From: Variovorax boronicumulans
GTDB lineage: Bacteria > Pseudomonadota > Gammaproteobacteria > Burkholderiales > Burkholderiaceae_C
Length of the DNA: 64,000 nt
NCBI RefSeq assembly: GCF_007677875.1
Contig: NZ_VEDO01000001.1
Span: 434,001 to 498,000, forward strand
Reading direction: 5' to 3'
In this document: positions 21,756 to 29,730 of the stretch, piece after piece
How positions within the stretch are numbered: the stretch's first letter is position 1
Layout of the letters: each line of letters starts with the position of its first letter
Program-made: the position numbers and the translations under genes
The notes under the pieces: model-generated
The model's input: only the letters and a program-made list of their open reading frames with translations
Databases searched by the model: none
What the model was told of the DNA's origin: nothing

Positions 21756-22171
21756 GCTTCACACCTTCGCGTCGTGCGCGCGGCTTCACGCTGATCGAGA
21801 TGATGATCACGGTGGCCATCGCGGCCATTCTGGTTGCCATCGCGCTGCCGAACTACACCGAGTATGTCCGCCGGGGCGCCCGCGCCGAAGCGCGCGCAGG
21901 GCTGCAGCAGGCGGCGCAGTGGTTGGAGCGTGGTGCGACAGCCAGGGGGACCTACCCGTTGGCTGCCGACTTCCCGGCGAATCTCACACGTGTACCCTCC
22001 AACCGCTATCTCATCTCCCTGGCCTCGGCGGATGGAGCGACGTTCACGCTGACTGCCACGCGGCAGGGCGCCCAGACGGGAGACAAGTGCGGCGACTTCA
22101 CCCTGACGAACACCGGCGTGCGCGGCAACGTCAACAACACCGACACCGTCCAGAACTGCTGGAACCGCTGA
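21752..22171 (+). CDS. pilE: PilE-type type IV pilin
   Basis: Small pilin of 139 residues at the end of the minor-pilin operon. The leader ends at Gly11; the mature helix FTLIEMMITVAIAAILVAIALPNYTEYVRR has Glu16 at +5 and the classic ALPxYxxYVRR continuation. The globular domain holds two cysteines, in GDKCGDF and QNCWNR, that probably form the C-terminal D-loop disulfide. Position after pilY1 and the QQAAQWLERGATARGTYP pattern fit the PilE proteins of Betaproteobacteria and Pseudomonas, which are minor pilins rather than the major pilin PilA. Its end overlaps the DUF429 frame. Confidence 0.87.
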   Translation: MSFTPSRRARGFTLIEMMITVAIAAILVAIALPNYTEYVRRGARAEARAGLQQAAQWLERGATARGTYPLAADFPANLTRVPSNRYLISLASADGATFTLTATRQGAQTGDKCGDFTLTNTGVRGNVNNTDTVQNCWNR

Positions 22172-23031
22172 CCATCGCGCCCCTGCCCCCGCTACTGCTC
22201 GGCTGTGACTTCAGCAGCAGCCCGACGCGCCGCAAGCCCATCGTGCTCGCGCTCGGCCATCTGGACGGCGACACCGTCCGGCTCGACCATTTCGAACGCT
22301 TCCCCACGCTGACGGATTTCGGCGCCTGGCTCGCCCGCCCCGGCGACTGGGTCGGCGGCTTCGACATGCCCTTCGGCCTGCCGCGCGAGCTGGTGCTGGC
22401 GCTGGGCTGGCCGACCGACTGGGCCGCGTGCATGGCGCACTACGCCGGTTTCACGCGGCCGCAGCTGCGCGCCTTGTTCCAGGCCTTCTGCGCCAGCCGG
22501 CCGGTGGGCGGCAAATTCGCCCACCGCGCCACCGACGGGCCGGCCGGTTCGAGTTCGTCGATGAAATGGGTCAATCCACCCGTGGCCTGGATGCTGCACG
22601 CCGGCGTGCCGCTGCTGCGCGCGGCCGGCGTGCACCTGCCCGGCCTGGCCGACGGCGACCGCAGGCGCGTGGCACTGGAGACCTATCCGGGCCTGCTGGC
22701 TCGCGAGCTGCTGGGTCGCCGCAGCTACAAGAACGACGACCCGAAGCGCCAGACTGCGGAGCGCCGGCAAGCACGCATGGACCTGCTGTCGGCCCTGTGC
22801 AGCACTGCGGAAGCGACCCGTCTGGGCCTGCGGCTCGCGCTGCCGCAGGACGACCAGCGCGCCATCATCGACGACGGCAGCGGCGACCTGCTGGACGCCA
22901 CGCTGTGCCTGCTGCAGGCCGCCTGGGCGCAGCGCCAGTACGACCAGGGCGACCAGCGCTACGGCATGCCTCTCGCTAGCGACGCGCTGGAAGGATGGAT
23001 CGTCTCTGCGCCCTTTCCATCACCTGGCTGA
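22168..23031 (+). CDS. DUF429 domain protein, start uncertain
   Basis: A predicted cytoplasmic protein of about 287 residues with the DUF429 pattern: an N-terminal strand GCDFSSSPTRRKPIVLALG, then GGFDMPFGLPREL, TYPGLLARELLGRRSYKNDD and the late IIDDGSGDLLDATLCLLQAAWA. The family is predicted to have an RNase H-like fold, and conserved acidic residues (GCDFS, GFDMPFG, DDGSGDLLDA) are present. No ATG, GTG or TTG lies at a sensible place; the first internal Met would delete the first core strand. The nearest in-frame codon is CTG at 22168, overlapping the pilE stop, which I used provisionally. Its function and its relation to pili are unknown. Confidence 0.65.
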   Translation: MTIAPLPPLLLGCDFSSSPTRRKPIVLALGHLDGDTVRLDHFERFPTLTDFGAWLARPGDWVGGFDMPFGLPRELVLALGWPTDWAACMAHYAGFTRPQLRALFQAFCASRPVGGKFAHRATDGPAGSSSSMKWVNPPVAWMLHAGVPLLRAAGVHLPGLADGDRRRVALETYPGLLARELLGRRSYKNDDPKRQTAERRQARMDLLSALCSTAEATRLGLRLALPQDDQRAIIDDGSGDLLDATLCLLQAAWAQRQYDQGDQRYGMPLASDALEGWIVSAPFPSPG

Positions 23032-23103
23032 CAAGCGCGCGGTTCGCATTGCCGATTCGCGAAATGCCTGCAAATATCAACCGGTTGTTGTACGGGGAGT
23101 GCC

Positions 23104-23346
23104 ATGTCCAATGCCGATCCGAACCAAGGCCTGCGTGGCTTTGCACGCAAATGCAGGGCTGTGGCGCAGGCGCTTGGCATCGTGCCACCGGCCAGGCCGG
23201 CACCGCTGTGGGCGCCCTGCCCGCAATGCGGCGAGCAGGCGGACCACGCCGGCCGGCGCTGCGGCCATTGCGGCGAGGTGATGACGCCGCAGTCCAAATG
23301 GGACACCGCACAGGCCCCGCTGGAGCCGCCGGGCTGGCGCAAATAG
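23104..23346 (+). CDS. Small zinc-ribbon protein
   Basis: An 80-residue protein I do not recognise by name. Its centre carries two CxxC knuckles, CPQCGEQ and CGHCGEV, spaced like a zinc ribbon. It has no signal peptide or membrane helix. The ATG follows a GGGGAG site at a short spacing of about 4 bases. The 70 bases in front are relatively AT-rich for this window (AAATATCAA), so the gene may have its own promoter. A role as an adaptor or nucleic-acid-binding protein is possible, but nothing around it indicates which. Confidence 0.6.
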   Translation: MSNADPNQGLRGFARKCRAVAQALGIVPPARPAPLWAPCPQCGEQADHAGRRCGHCGEVMTPQSKWDTAQAPLEPPGWRK

Positions 23347-23374
23347 CGCGGTGCCCCGATGAGGCCGCGCTCTC

Positions 23375-24202
23375 TCAGTTGCCCGCGCTGTCGGCGCGGG
23401 AGATCACCGTCTCGTCGAGCTTGCGCGCGAGCTCTGTCACGGCCATCGCAGCCGGGCTGCCCGGGGCGTTGACCATCAGGAGCTGGCGCCGCATCACGGC
23501 TTCGCGGACGGCGGGATCCACCGGGATGTCGCCCAGGTGGATCAGGCGCACGGAGCGGCCGGCGCCGGTGGTCACGAAGCGGTCCAGCACCTGCTGCAGC
23601 TGCGAGGTGATGGCCCGCCCGTCGCCCGGGCGGGCGGTCTGGTTGATGACCATGCGCACATGCTGGCGCTTGTGCTGGGTGGCCAGCACCTTGATGGCGG
23701 CGTAGGCGTCGGTCAGCGAGGTGGGCTCGGGCGTGGCCACGACCATGACTTCGGAGGCCAGGGACACCGCGAACAGCACCACGTCGGAGATGCCGGCACC
23801 GGTGTCCAGCAGCAGCACGTCGTAGTTGGGCATCACGCTGCGGATCACGCCCAGGAACTCGTCGCGCACCTCAGGCGTGAGGCGCGAGTACTCGACCATG
23901 CCCGAACCGGCCAGCAGCACCGAGAAGCCGCCCGGCGCCTTGACGATGGCCTCGGCGATGGTGGCCTTGCCCGTGAACACGTCGTGCAGCGTGATCTTGG
24001 GATGCAGGTTGAGGACCACGTCCAGATTGGCCAGGCCCAGGTCGGCGTCGAGCACCAGCACGCGCTGGCCACGCCGGGCGAGGGCGGCGGCCAGATTGGC
24101 CGAAAGAAAGGTCTTGCCCACGCCGCCCTTGCCGCTGGTGACGGCCAGGACCCTGGCGCCGAGTGCCGGTGGCATGGGCGTGGGGGTGGAGGGATCGCTC
24201 AT
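23375..24202 (-). CDS. MinD/ParA-superfamily ATPase, FleN-like
   Basis: A 275-residue P-loop ATPase with the deviant Walker A SGKGGVGKT (residues 23-31), VLVLDADLGLANLDVVLNL, LLLDTGAGISDVVLFAVSL and a late HLGDIPVDPAVREAV. DLGLANLDVVLNLHPKITLHDV is closest by eye to FleN/FlhG and YlxH-type ATPases rather than cell-division MinD, and the end lacks an obvious MinD membrane-targeting helix. FleN proteins count polar organelles and antagonise the c-di-GMP-responsive regulator FleQ. No flagellar gene is nearby. It is encoded 10 bases downstream of a diguanylate cyclase gene on the same strand, so the two are probably co-transcribed. Confidence 0.8.
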   Translation of the reverse strand: MSDPSTPTPMPPALGARVLAVTSGKGGVGKTFLSANLAAALARRGQRVLVLDADLGLANLDVVLNLHPKITLHDVFTGKATIAEAIVKAPGGFSVLLAGSGMVEYSRLTPEVRDEFLGVIRSVMPNYDVLLLDTGAGISDVVLFAVSLASEVMVVATPEPTSLTDAYAAIKVLATQHKRQHVRMVINQTARPGDGRAITSQLQQVLDRFVTTGAGRSVRLIHLGDIPVDPAVREAVMRRQLLMVNAPGSPAAMAVTELARKLDETVISRADSAGN

Positions 24203-24212
24203 CGTGTTCCTC

Positions 24213-24983
24213 TTACACGGCGCCGCCGGAGGCGATGCCAGAACTCATGTCGATCCAGGCAGGATCTGCGGCGGCCAGATGGCCGAACAGCAAGTGTTTC
24301 TCCTCTGCGCTGACGGTGCTGTCGGGTTGCTCTTCCAGGCACAGCCGGTTGCGCCCACCCGTCTTGGCTTCGTAGAGCTGCTGGTCCGCCCGGTCGATCC
24401 ACAGTTCCGTGGTCGAGCGGATCCATTGCAGCGCGAACGCGCCGCCGATGCTCACCGTCACGCGCAGGTCCACGCTGGGCGAGACGCGGATGGGCGAAGC
24501 TTCGATGGTGCGGCGGATGCGCTCGGCCACCACCTGGCCGAACGCCGGCTGACAGCTGGGCAGCACCACCGCGAACTCTTCCCCGCCGTACCGTGCCGCG
24601 GTGTCCATGGGGCGGATGCAGCTGGCCAGGGCTTGCCCCACGGCTTGCAGAACCTGGTCGCCGGCCATGTGGCCGTAGTTGTCGTTGACGGACTTGAAGT
24701 GGTCGATGTCCAGCATCAGCAGCAGCGCTGCCTCGCCCGAACGGGCGACGCGGTCGATCTCGGCCTCCAGCACCTGCTCGAGTTGGCGCCGGTTGGACAG
24801 GCCCGTCAGCGCGTCCTTCAGCGAAAGCTCGTTGAGGCCATCGACCACGGCCTGAAGATATGCTGTGGCGTCGCCATCGGCCGGTGGCAGCGGGGCCGTC
24901 CCCGCGCGGGCCAGCAGTGCGCACGCCGCATCCAGGCGCAATTCGCGCAGGTCGACCAGGTTGGACGGGGCCGGATGGATCAC
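24213..24983 (-). CDS. Diguanylate cyclase (GGDEF domain)
   Basis: Makes c-di-GMP from two GTP. From the GTG at 24983 the product is 256 residues: a short N-terminal helical segment (LVDLRELRLDAACALLARAG), then the GGDEF domain with DALTGLSNRRQLE, LDIDHFKSVNDNYGH, active-site RYGGEEF (133-137) and the inhibitory-site motif RPMD (124-127) five residues earlier, so product inhibition is likely intact. No sensory domain or membrane helix is seen, and the domain is followed by about 40 extra residues. The frame stays open upstream into the sulP region, but those residues are Pro/Arg/Cys-rich shadow sequence, so I chose the internal GTG. That start lacks a clear ribosome site. Confidence 0.83.
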   Translation of the reverse strand: MIHPAPSNLVDLRELRLDAACALLARAGTAPLPPADGDATAYLQAVVDGLNELSLKDALTGLSNRRQLEQVLEAEIDRVARSGEAALLLMLDIDHFKSVNDNYGHMAGDQVLQAVGQALASCIRPMDTAARYGGEEFAVVLPSCQPAFGQVVAERIRRTIEASPIRVSPSVDLRVTVSIGGAFALQWIRSTTELWIDRADQQLYEAKTGGRNRLCLEEQPDSTVSAEEKHLLFGHLAAADPAWIDMSSGIASGGAV

Positions 24984-25089
24984 AGATGGGCGTGGGGTTG
25001 AACTTGGCCAGTTTACCAGTGCGGTCCACGTCCAGCGGCGGCAAGCGACGCCCCCGAACGGCAGAAAAACAAGCGGATCGCCCCGCGTT

Positions 25090-26802
25090 TCAGGCCGGGT
25101 TCTGCATGCTCGGGTGCTGCAGCGCGGCCAGGGCTTCAGCGTCGGTGCGGTACAAGCGCAGCAGCGGGTCGGGCGCGGCGCCGGCCGCGGGCAATTCCCC
25201 GGCACGCAACAGCACGCGCTCGACCGGCAACTTCATGCCGGCGATGTGCAGGCAGATGCCGCGTTCGCGCAAGCCCTTGCGCAACTGGCCGAACATCTCG
25301 ACGCCGGTGGCGTCGATGTGGTTGATGGAGAGCGCGAACACGCAGACGTGGCGCACCTCCGAATGCGCAGCCAGGTGTTCCAGCACGGCGCGCTCGAAGG
25401 CGTTGGCCGAGGCGAAATCCAGGCCGCCGTCCATGCGCAGCGCGCACAGGCGCGGCGCCAGCGGCGGCAGGTGCCAGAGGTGGCGGTCGCGCAGGCTGCC
25501 GTCTGGGTGCAGGCCGATCTCGATGATGCGTGGGTGCAGCCGCTGGTACAGGAAGTGCGACAGGCTCATGAGCAGTCCGGCGATCACGCCCCAGTACAGC
25601 GCCGGCGCCGACAGCACGGTCACGCCGAAGGTCACGCCGGCCGTGACGGCCTCCACGCGCGACACCCGCCACAGCTGCACGAACGCGGCCGGCTTCACCA
25701 GGCCCATCACGGCCGCCACGACGATGGCCGCCAGCACCGCCTGCGGAACCGGGTGCAGGAGCGGCGTGAACCAGACCAGGGCGGCCAGCACCACGATGAC
25801 CGAGGCGATGGTGGCCCACCCCGTGCGCGCGCCGGCGTAGAGGTTGAGTGCCGAGCGCGAGAACGACGAACTGGTCGGGAAGGCCCCGGACAGGCCGGAC
25901 GCCAGCTTGGCCAGGCCCTGGCCGATCAGGTCCTGGTCCTGGTCCCAGCGCTGGCCGCCTTTCTGGCTGTCGACCTTGGCGCTGGAGGCCGTCTCCAGGA
26001 AGCTGATCAGCGTGATCACCAGGGCCGGCACCAGCAGCCGGCTGAAGTCCTGCCAGCCCGGCCACTGCGGCAGGTACAGCTGTGGCATGCCGGCCGGCAG
26101 GGCGCCGACCACCGCGCCGCCCGCCGCCTCGAAGCCGATGGCCCAGCTGATGCCTGCAGCGGCCAGCACCACGAGCACCACGGCCGGCAGCTTGGGCGAG
26201 AGCCGGCGCGACAGCACCAGCAGCACCAGCGATCCGATGCCGAACAGCGCCGCGCCCGGGTTGATCTGCTGCGCCAGCTGCGCCGCCTGCCAGTCGGCCG
26301 GCAGGCCCAGCAGGTCATGCAGCTGCGACAGCAGGATCAGCACGGCCGCCGCCTGGGTGAAGCCCATCAGCACCGGCGCGCTGACCACGTTGAGCAGCCA
26401 GCCGAAGCGCGCTGCGCCCAGCACCACCTGCAGCAGGCCGGACAGCAGCGCCAGCCAGACCGCCAAGTTGACCCACTGCGGGCTGCCCGGCTCGGCCATG
26501 CCGGACAGGGAGGCAGCGATCAGCAGGCAGCTCAGCGCCGTGGGACCGACCGACAGCCGCGTGGAGGCCGAAAACAGCACCGCGATGAGCGCCGGCAACA
26601 GCGAGGCGTAGATGCCGGTCACCAGCGGCATGCCGGCCAGTGCGGCATAAGCCACGCCCTGGGGGATCACCATCATGCCCACGGTCAGGCCGGCGATGGC
26701 CTCGCCCTGCAGGGTGGCGCGGTCCGGCCGGGGCCACGCGAGGAACGGGAAGAAGCGGCGCCATGGCCGGCGGACGGGGGTATGCGGGGCTTCGGGCATC
26801 AT
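25090..26802 (-). CDS. SulP-family anion transporter with STAS domain
   Basis: Inner-membrane transporter of the SLC26/SulP family, 570 residues, moving sulfate, bicarbonate or dicarboxylates. The N-terminal region has the family's GLTVGMMVIPQGVAYAALAGMPLVTGIYAS block, followed by about ten further hydrophobic segments. The signature-like ISFLETASSAKVD and FPTSSSFSRSALNLYAGARTG follow. The C-terminal cytoplasmic STAS domain (about 435-550) contains ALSINHIDATGVEMFGQLRKGLRERG. Two ATG codons stand in tandem at 26802 and 26799. It is divergent from the thermonuclease gene, with only about 60 bases between the chosen starts. Substrate is not predictable from sequence. Confidence 0.88.
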   Translation of the reverse strand: MMPEAPHTPVRRPWRRFFPFLAWPRPDRATLQGEAIAGLTVGMMVIPQGVAYAALAGMPLVTGIYASLLPALIAVLFSASTRLSVGPTALSCLLIAASLSGMAEPGSPQWVNLAVWLALLSGLLQVVLGAARFGWLLNVVSAPVLMGFTQAAAVLILLSQLHDLLGLPADWQAAQLAQQINPGAALFGIGSLVLLVLSRRLSPKLPAVVLVVLAAAGISWAIGFEAAGGAVVGALPAGMPQLYLPQWPGWQDFSRLLVPALVITLISFLETASSAKVDSQKGGQRWDQDQDLIGQGLAKLASGLSGAFPTSSSFSRSALNLYAGARTGWATIASVIVVLAALVWFTPLLHPVPQAVLAAIVVAAVMGLVKPAAFVQLWRVSRVEAVTAGVTFGVTVLSAPALYWGVIAGLLMSLSHFLYQRLHPRIIEIGLHPDGSLRDRHLWHLPPLAPRLCALRMDGGLDFASANAFERAVLEHLAAHSEVRHVCVFALSINHIDATGVEMFGQLRKGLRERGICLHIAGMKLPVERVLLRAGELPAAGAAPDPLLRLYRTDAEALAALQHPSMQNPA

Positions 26803-26863
26803 GCAGGGCGCCCGGCATGCTGCGGGCGGCGCATTGTCCCATCGTCCGTTCTCTTCGCCTGTC

Positions 26864-27355
26864 GTGTTCCGTTCCCTTGCCGTCCTGTGCTGGATCCTTG
26901 CGAACCTGTGCTGCACAGCAACACAGGCGGCCGAGGCCTGGTGGGGTGTGGTCAGCCACGTCAGCGATGGCGACACGCTGTGGGTGCGACCGGCAGAAGG
27001 CGGCGCGCCGCGCAAGGTCCGTGTGCATGGCATCGACGCGCCGGAGCTGTGCCAGGCCCATGGTCCAGAGTCGCGCTCGGCGCTACAGCGCCAGGTGCTC
27101 GGGCGCGCAGTGCGCGTGCAGCCACTGCGCCACGACGATTACGGGCGCCTGCTCGCGCGCCTGTGGGCGCAGGGAGACGACGTGGCAGCCCGCATGGTGC
27201 GCGCGGGCCATGCCTGGTCGTACCGCTACCGGCACAGCCCTGGGCCCTACGCCGACGAAGAGCGGGCCGCGCGTGCCGCCCGGCGTGGCCTGTTCGCCGA
27301 TGCGACGGCGCAGCGGCCTTACGCCTTCCGCCGCCAGCACGGCCCCTGCGTGTGA
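26864..27355 (+). CDS. Exported thermonuclease-like protein (SNase family)
   Basis: Predicted secreted Ca-dependent nuclease of 163 residues. From the GTG at 26864 the product begins with a signal peptide (FRSLAVLCWILANL, ending near TQAAEA), which is why I preferred this start over an ATG at 26801 that would lie inside the sulP start. The OB-fold SNase core is recognisable: VSDGDTLWV, VRVHGIDAPELCQ (Arg and Glu at catalytic positions) and DDYGRLLARLW (second Arg). AARMVRAGHAWSY and AARAARRGLFAD are common to the family. A role in extracellular DNA turnover or nutrient scavenging is possible. The ribosome site is poor. Confidence 0.82.
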   Translation: MFRSLAVLCWILANLCCTATQAAEAWWGVVSHVSDGDTLWVRPAEGGAPRKVRVHGIDAPELCQAHGPESRSALQRQVLGRAVRVQPLRHDDYGRLLARLWAQGDDVAARMVRAGHAWSYRYRHSPGPYADEERAARAARRGLFADATAQRPYAFRRQHGPCV

Positions 27356-27359
27356 ACCC

Positions 27360-28109
27360 TCAGCGGCTGGCGCAGACCGGGCAATGCGGCTGCCGGGCCA
27401 CGCGCAGCGTGGTCCATTCCAGCTGACGCGCGTCGAGCATGAGCAGGCGACCGGCCAGCGAGGGGCCGGCGCCGCTCAGCAGCTTGAGCGCTTCCACCGC
27501 CTGCAGGCTGCCGACCACGCCGACCAGCGGGGCCAGCACGCCCATGGTCGCGCAGCGCACTTCCTCGGGCGCACTGTCGGGCGGGAAGACGCAGGCATAG
27601 CAGGGCGAGGCGGCATCGCGCGGATCGAACACCGCCAGCTGTGCGTCGAAGCGGATCGCGGCGCCGGAGACCAGCGGCCGGTCATGCCGCACGCAGGCCG
27701 CGTTGACGGCCTGGCGCGTGGCGAAGTTGTCGCAGCAGTCCAGCACCACGTCGGCCGTGCGCACGAGCCGGTCCAGCAGCGCCGGGTCGGCCCGCTGCGC
27801 AACCGTCTCCACCACCACCTCGGGGTTCAGCGCCGCGATGGCCGCACGCGCCGATTCGGTCTTGGGCTGGCCCAGCCGCGCCATGCCGTGGGCGATCTGG
27901 CGCTGCAGGTTTGTCAGGTCGACCGCGTCGTCGTCCACGAGCGTGATGCGGCCCACGCCCGCACTGCCCAGGTACAGCGCCACCGGCGAGCCCAGCCCGC
28001 CGGCGCCGATGACCAGCGCATGGGCGTCCAGCAGGCGCTGCTGGCCCTCGATGCCGATCTCGTCGAGCAGGATGTGGCGCGAGTAGCGCAGGAGCTGGTC
28101 GTCGGTCAT
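27360..28109 (-). CDS. moeB: MoeB/ThiF-family adenylyltransferase
   Basis: Activates the C terminus of a ubiquitin-like sulfur carrier (MoaD or ThiS) by adenylation, for molybdopterin or thiamine synthesis. The 249-residue product begins DDQLLRYSRHILLDEIGIEGQQRL, then the nucleotide loop VIGAGGLGSPVALYLGSAGVG. DDDAVDLTNLQRQIAH, the CCDNFATRQAVN region and zinc-binding pairs CYAC and CPVC follow. The length suits MoeB or ThiF without a rhodanese domain. I chose the ATG at 28109 because an upstream in-frame ATG lies in the loop of the terminator that ends the preceding gene. MoeB versus ThiF cannot be settled, as neither moa nor thi genes are adjacent. Confidence 0.85.
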   Translation of the reverse strand: MTDDQLLRYSRHILLDEIGIEGQQRLLDAHALVIGAGGLGSPVALYLGSAGVGRITLVDDDAVDLTNLQRQIAHGMARLGQPKTESARAAIAALNPEVVVETVAQRADPALLDRLVRTADVVLDCCDNFATRQAVNAACVRHDRPLVSGAAIRFDAQLAVFDPRDAASPCYACVFPPDSAPEEVRCATMGVLAPLVGVVGSLQAVEALKLLSGAGPSLAGRLLMLDARQLEWTTLRVARQPHCPVCASR

Positions 28110-28122
28110 GCGGCGATTGTGG

Positions 28123-28151
28123 CCAAAAGAAAAGCCCCGCATGGCGGGGCT
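28123..28151 (-). terminator. Intrinsic terminator after the S41 protease gene
   Basis: Read on the minus strand, an 8-bp stem AGCCCCGC/GCGGGGCT with a 3-base loop is followed by TTTCTTTT. It stands 30 bases after the protease stop and just before the moeB start. This separates moeB from the protease message unless read-through occurs. Confidence 0.85.
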
Positions 28152-28180
28152 CTCCGTGGTGTCTGCGCACAGGCGCGGGG

Positions 28181-29617
28181 TCAGTTTTCCTTCTTCTCCG
28201 CCGGGCGCTCGACCAGGGTCTTGCTGACCAGCACCGGGCCGCCCTTGAGCTGGCTGATGGCCTGGGCCAGCTGGAAGTCCTTGTCGGAGCCGAACTCGGG
28301 CGGGCGGCGTTCGGCCACCGGCTTCTTGGCTTCCTCTTCCAGGCGCTTGCGCGCCTCTTCGCGGGCCTTCTCGCGGGCCGGGTCCTTGACTTCCGGACCC
28401 TGGCCGCTGTTGAGGTGCTTCTCCAGGTCGGCCTCGCGCGTGCGCAGGGCGGCGAACGGGCTGCCTTCCTCGGTCTCGTCGACCATCACGTCGGGCACGA
28501 TGCCCTTGGCCTGGATCGAGTTGCCGCTCGGCGTGTAGTAGCGCGCCGTGGTGAGTTTCAGGCCCGTGTCCGGACCCAGCGGGCGCACGGTCTGCACCGA
28601 GCCCTTGCCGAAGGTCTGGCTGCCCATGATGGTGGCGCGCTTGTGGTCCTGCAGCGCGCCGGCCACGATCTCGCTGGCCGAGGCCGAGCCTTCGTTGACC
28701 AGCACCACGATGGGCACGTTCTTGAGCGCGGCCGGCAGGCGCTTGAGCGGATCGGAACCGCCGCGGCGCAGGTAGTACTCGGGCGCGGCCTTGTAGGTGA
28801 ACTTGCTGTCGGCCAGCTGGCCGTTGGTGGAGACGACCGTCACACCCTCGGGCAGGAAGGCGGCCGAGACGGCCACGGCCGCATCGAGCAGGCCGCCCGG
28901 GTCGTTGCGCAGGTCCAGCACCAGGCCCTTGAGGTTGGGCTCCTGCTTGTAGATCTCCTCGAGCTTGCGCGCGAAGTCGTCCACCGTGCGGTCCTGGAAC
29001 TGGCTCAGGCGGATCCAGGCATAGCCCGGCTCGACGACCTTGCCCTTGACCGACTGCGTGCGGATTTCCTCGCGCGTGATCGTCACGGGGAAGCTGCGGC
29101 TCTCGTCCTTGCGGAAGATGGTCAGGTCGACCTTGGTGTTGGGCTCGCCGCGCATGCGCTTGACGGCGTCGTTCAGCGACAAGCCCTTCACAGCCGTGTC
29201 GTCGATCTTGGTGATCAGGTCACCGGGCTTCAACCCGGCGCGGAAGGCCGGCGAGCCCTCGATCGGCGAGACCACCTTGACCAGGCCATCTTCCTGCGTG
29301 ATCTCGATGCCCACGCCCACGAAGCGGCCGGTCGTGCCCTCGCGGAATTCCTTGAAGGACTTCTTGTCGAAGTACTGCGAATGCGGGTCCAGGCTGGACA
29401 CCATGCCGGAGATCGCGTCGCTGATCAGCTTCTTCTCATCGACGGGCTCGACGTAGTCGCTCTTGATCATGCCGAACACGGCGGCCATCTGCTGCAGCTC
29501 CTCCAACGGCAGCGGCGCCATGGCGCCGCGCGCCACGGTTTGCAGCGACACGGTGGTCATGGCCCCTGCAAGGGCACCGGCTGCGACCCAGCCTGCGATC
29601 TTCAGTTTCTGACCCAT
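28181..29617 (-). CDS. ctpA: C-terminal processing peptidase, S41 family (CtpA/Prc type)
   Basis: Periplasmic serine protease that trims or degrades proteins from their C termini, often murein hydrolases. The 478-residue product starts with an uncleaved or cleaved signal anchor (LKIAGWVAAGALAGAMTTVSLQTVARG). A PDZ domain (about 85-170, GRFVGVGIEI, KPGDLITKIDDTAVKGL) precedes the S41 core with LVLDLRNDPGGLLDAAVAV, the nucleophile Ser in NEGSASASEIVAGAL and the catalytic Lys in TFGKGSVQ. The tail (residues about 400-478) is highly charged and probably helical, with EKAREEARKRLEEEAKKP. The ATG giving MGQKLKI was chosen over one ten residues upstream. It lies downstream of gpmA on the same strand. 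Confidence 0.92.
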   Translation of the reverse strand: MGQKLKIAGWVAAGALAGAMTTVSLQTVARGAMAPLPLEELQQMAAVFGMIKSDYVEPVDEKKLISDAISGMVSSLDPHSQYFDKKSFKEFREGTTGRFVGVGIEITQEDGLVKVVSPIEGSPAFRAGLKPGDLITKIDDTAVKGLSLNDAVKRMRGEPNTKVDLTIFRKDESRSFPVTITREEIRTQSVKGKVVEPGYAWIRLSQFQDRTVDDFARKLEEIYKQEPNLKGLVLDLRNDPGGLLDAAVAVSAAFLPEGVTVVSTNGQLADSKFTYKAAPEYYLRRGGSDPLKRLPAALKNVPIVVLVNEGSASASEIVAGALQDHKRATIMGSQTFGKGSVQTVRPLGPDTGLKLTTARYYTPSGNSIQAKGIVPDVMVDETEEGSPFAALRTREADLEKHLNSGQGPEVKDPAREKAREEARKRLEEEAKKPVAERRPPEFGSDKDFQLAQAISQLKGGPVLVSKTLVERPAEKKEN

Positions 29618-29704
29618 AGCGAGCAATCCCCAGACAGGTTCCGACAAATAAGCGATTGGAATGCCGGATCGCAGGCCGGTTCCGCAGAAACAGCGGAGAA
29701 TTTT

Positions 29705-29720
29705 CGGCCTTTACAGGCCG
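29705..29720. other. Hairpin between gpmA and the protease gene
   Basis: CGGCCT and AGGCCG form a 6-bp stem around TTAC, 10 bases beyond the gpmA stop. No T-run follows on the minus strand, so it may be a weak or Rho-assisted terminator or an mRNA-stabilising stem. Confidence 0.35.
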
Positions 29721-29730
29721 TTCACTGAAA

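Noticed and set aside
28109-28142. Upstream ATG start for moeB at 28142
   Set aside because: The codon lies in the loop of the intrinsic terminator that follows the protease gene; the family starts at the DDQLLRYSRH segment after ATG 28109.
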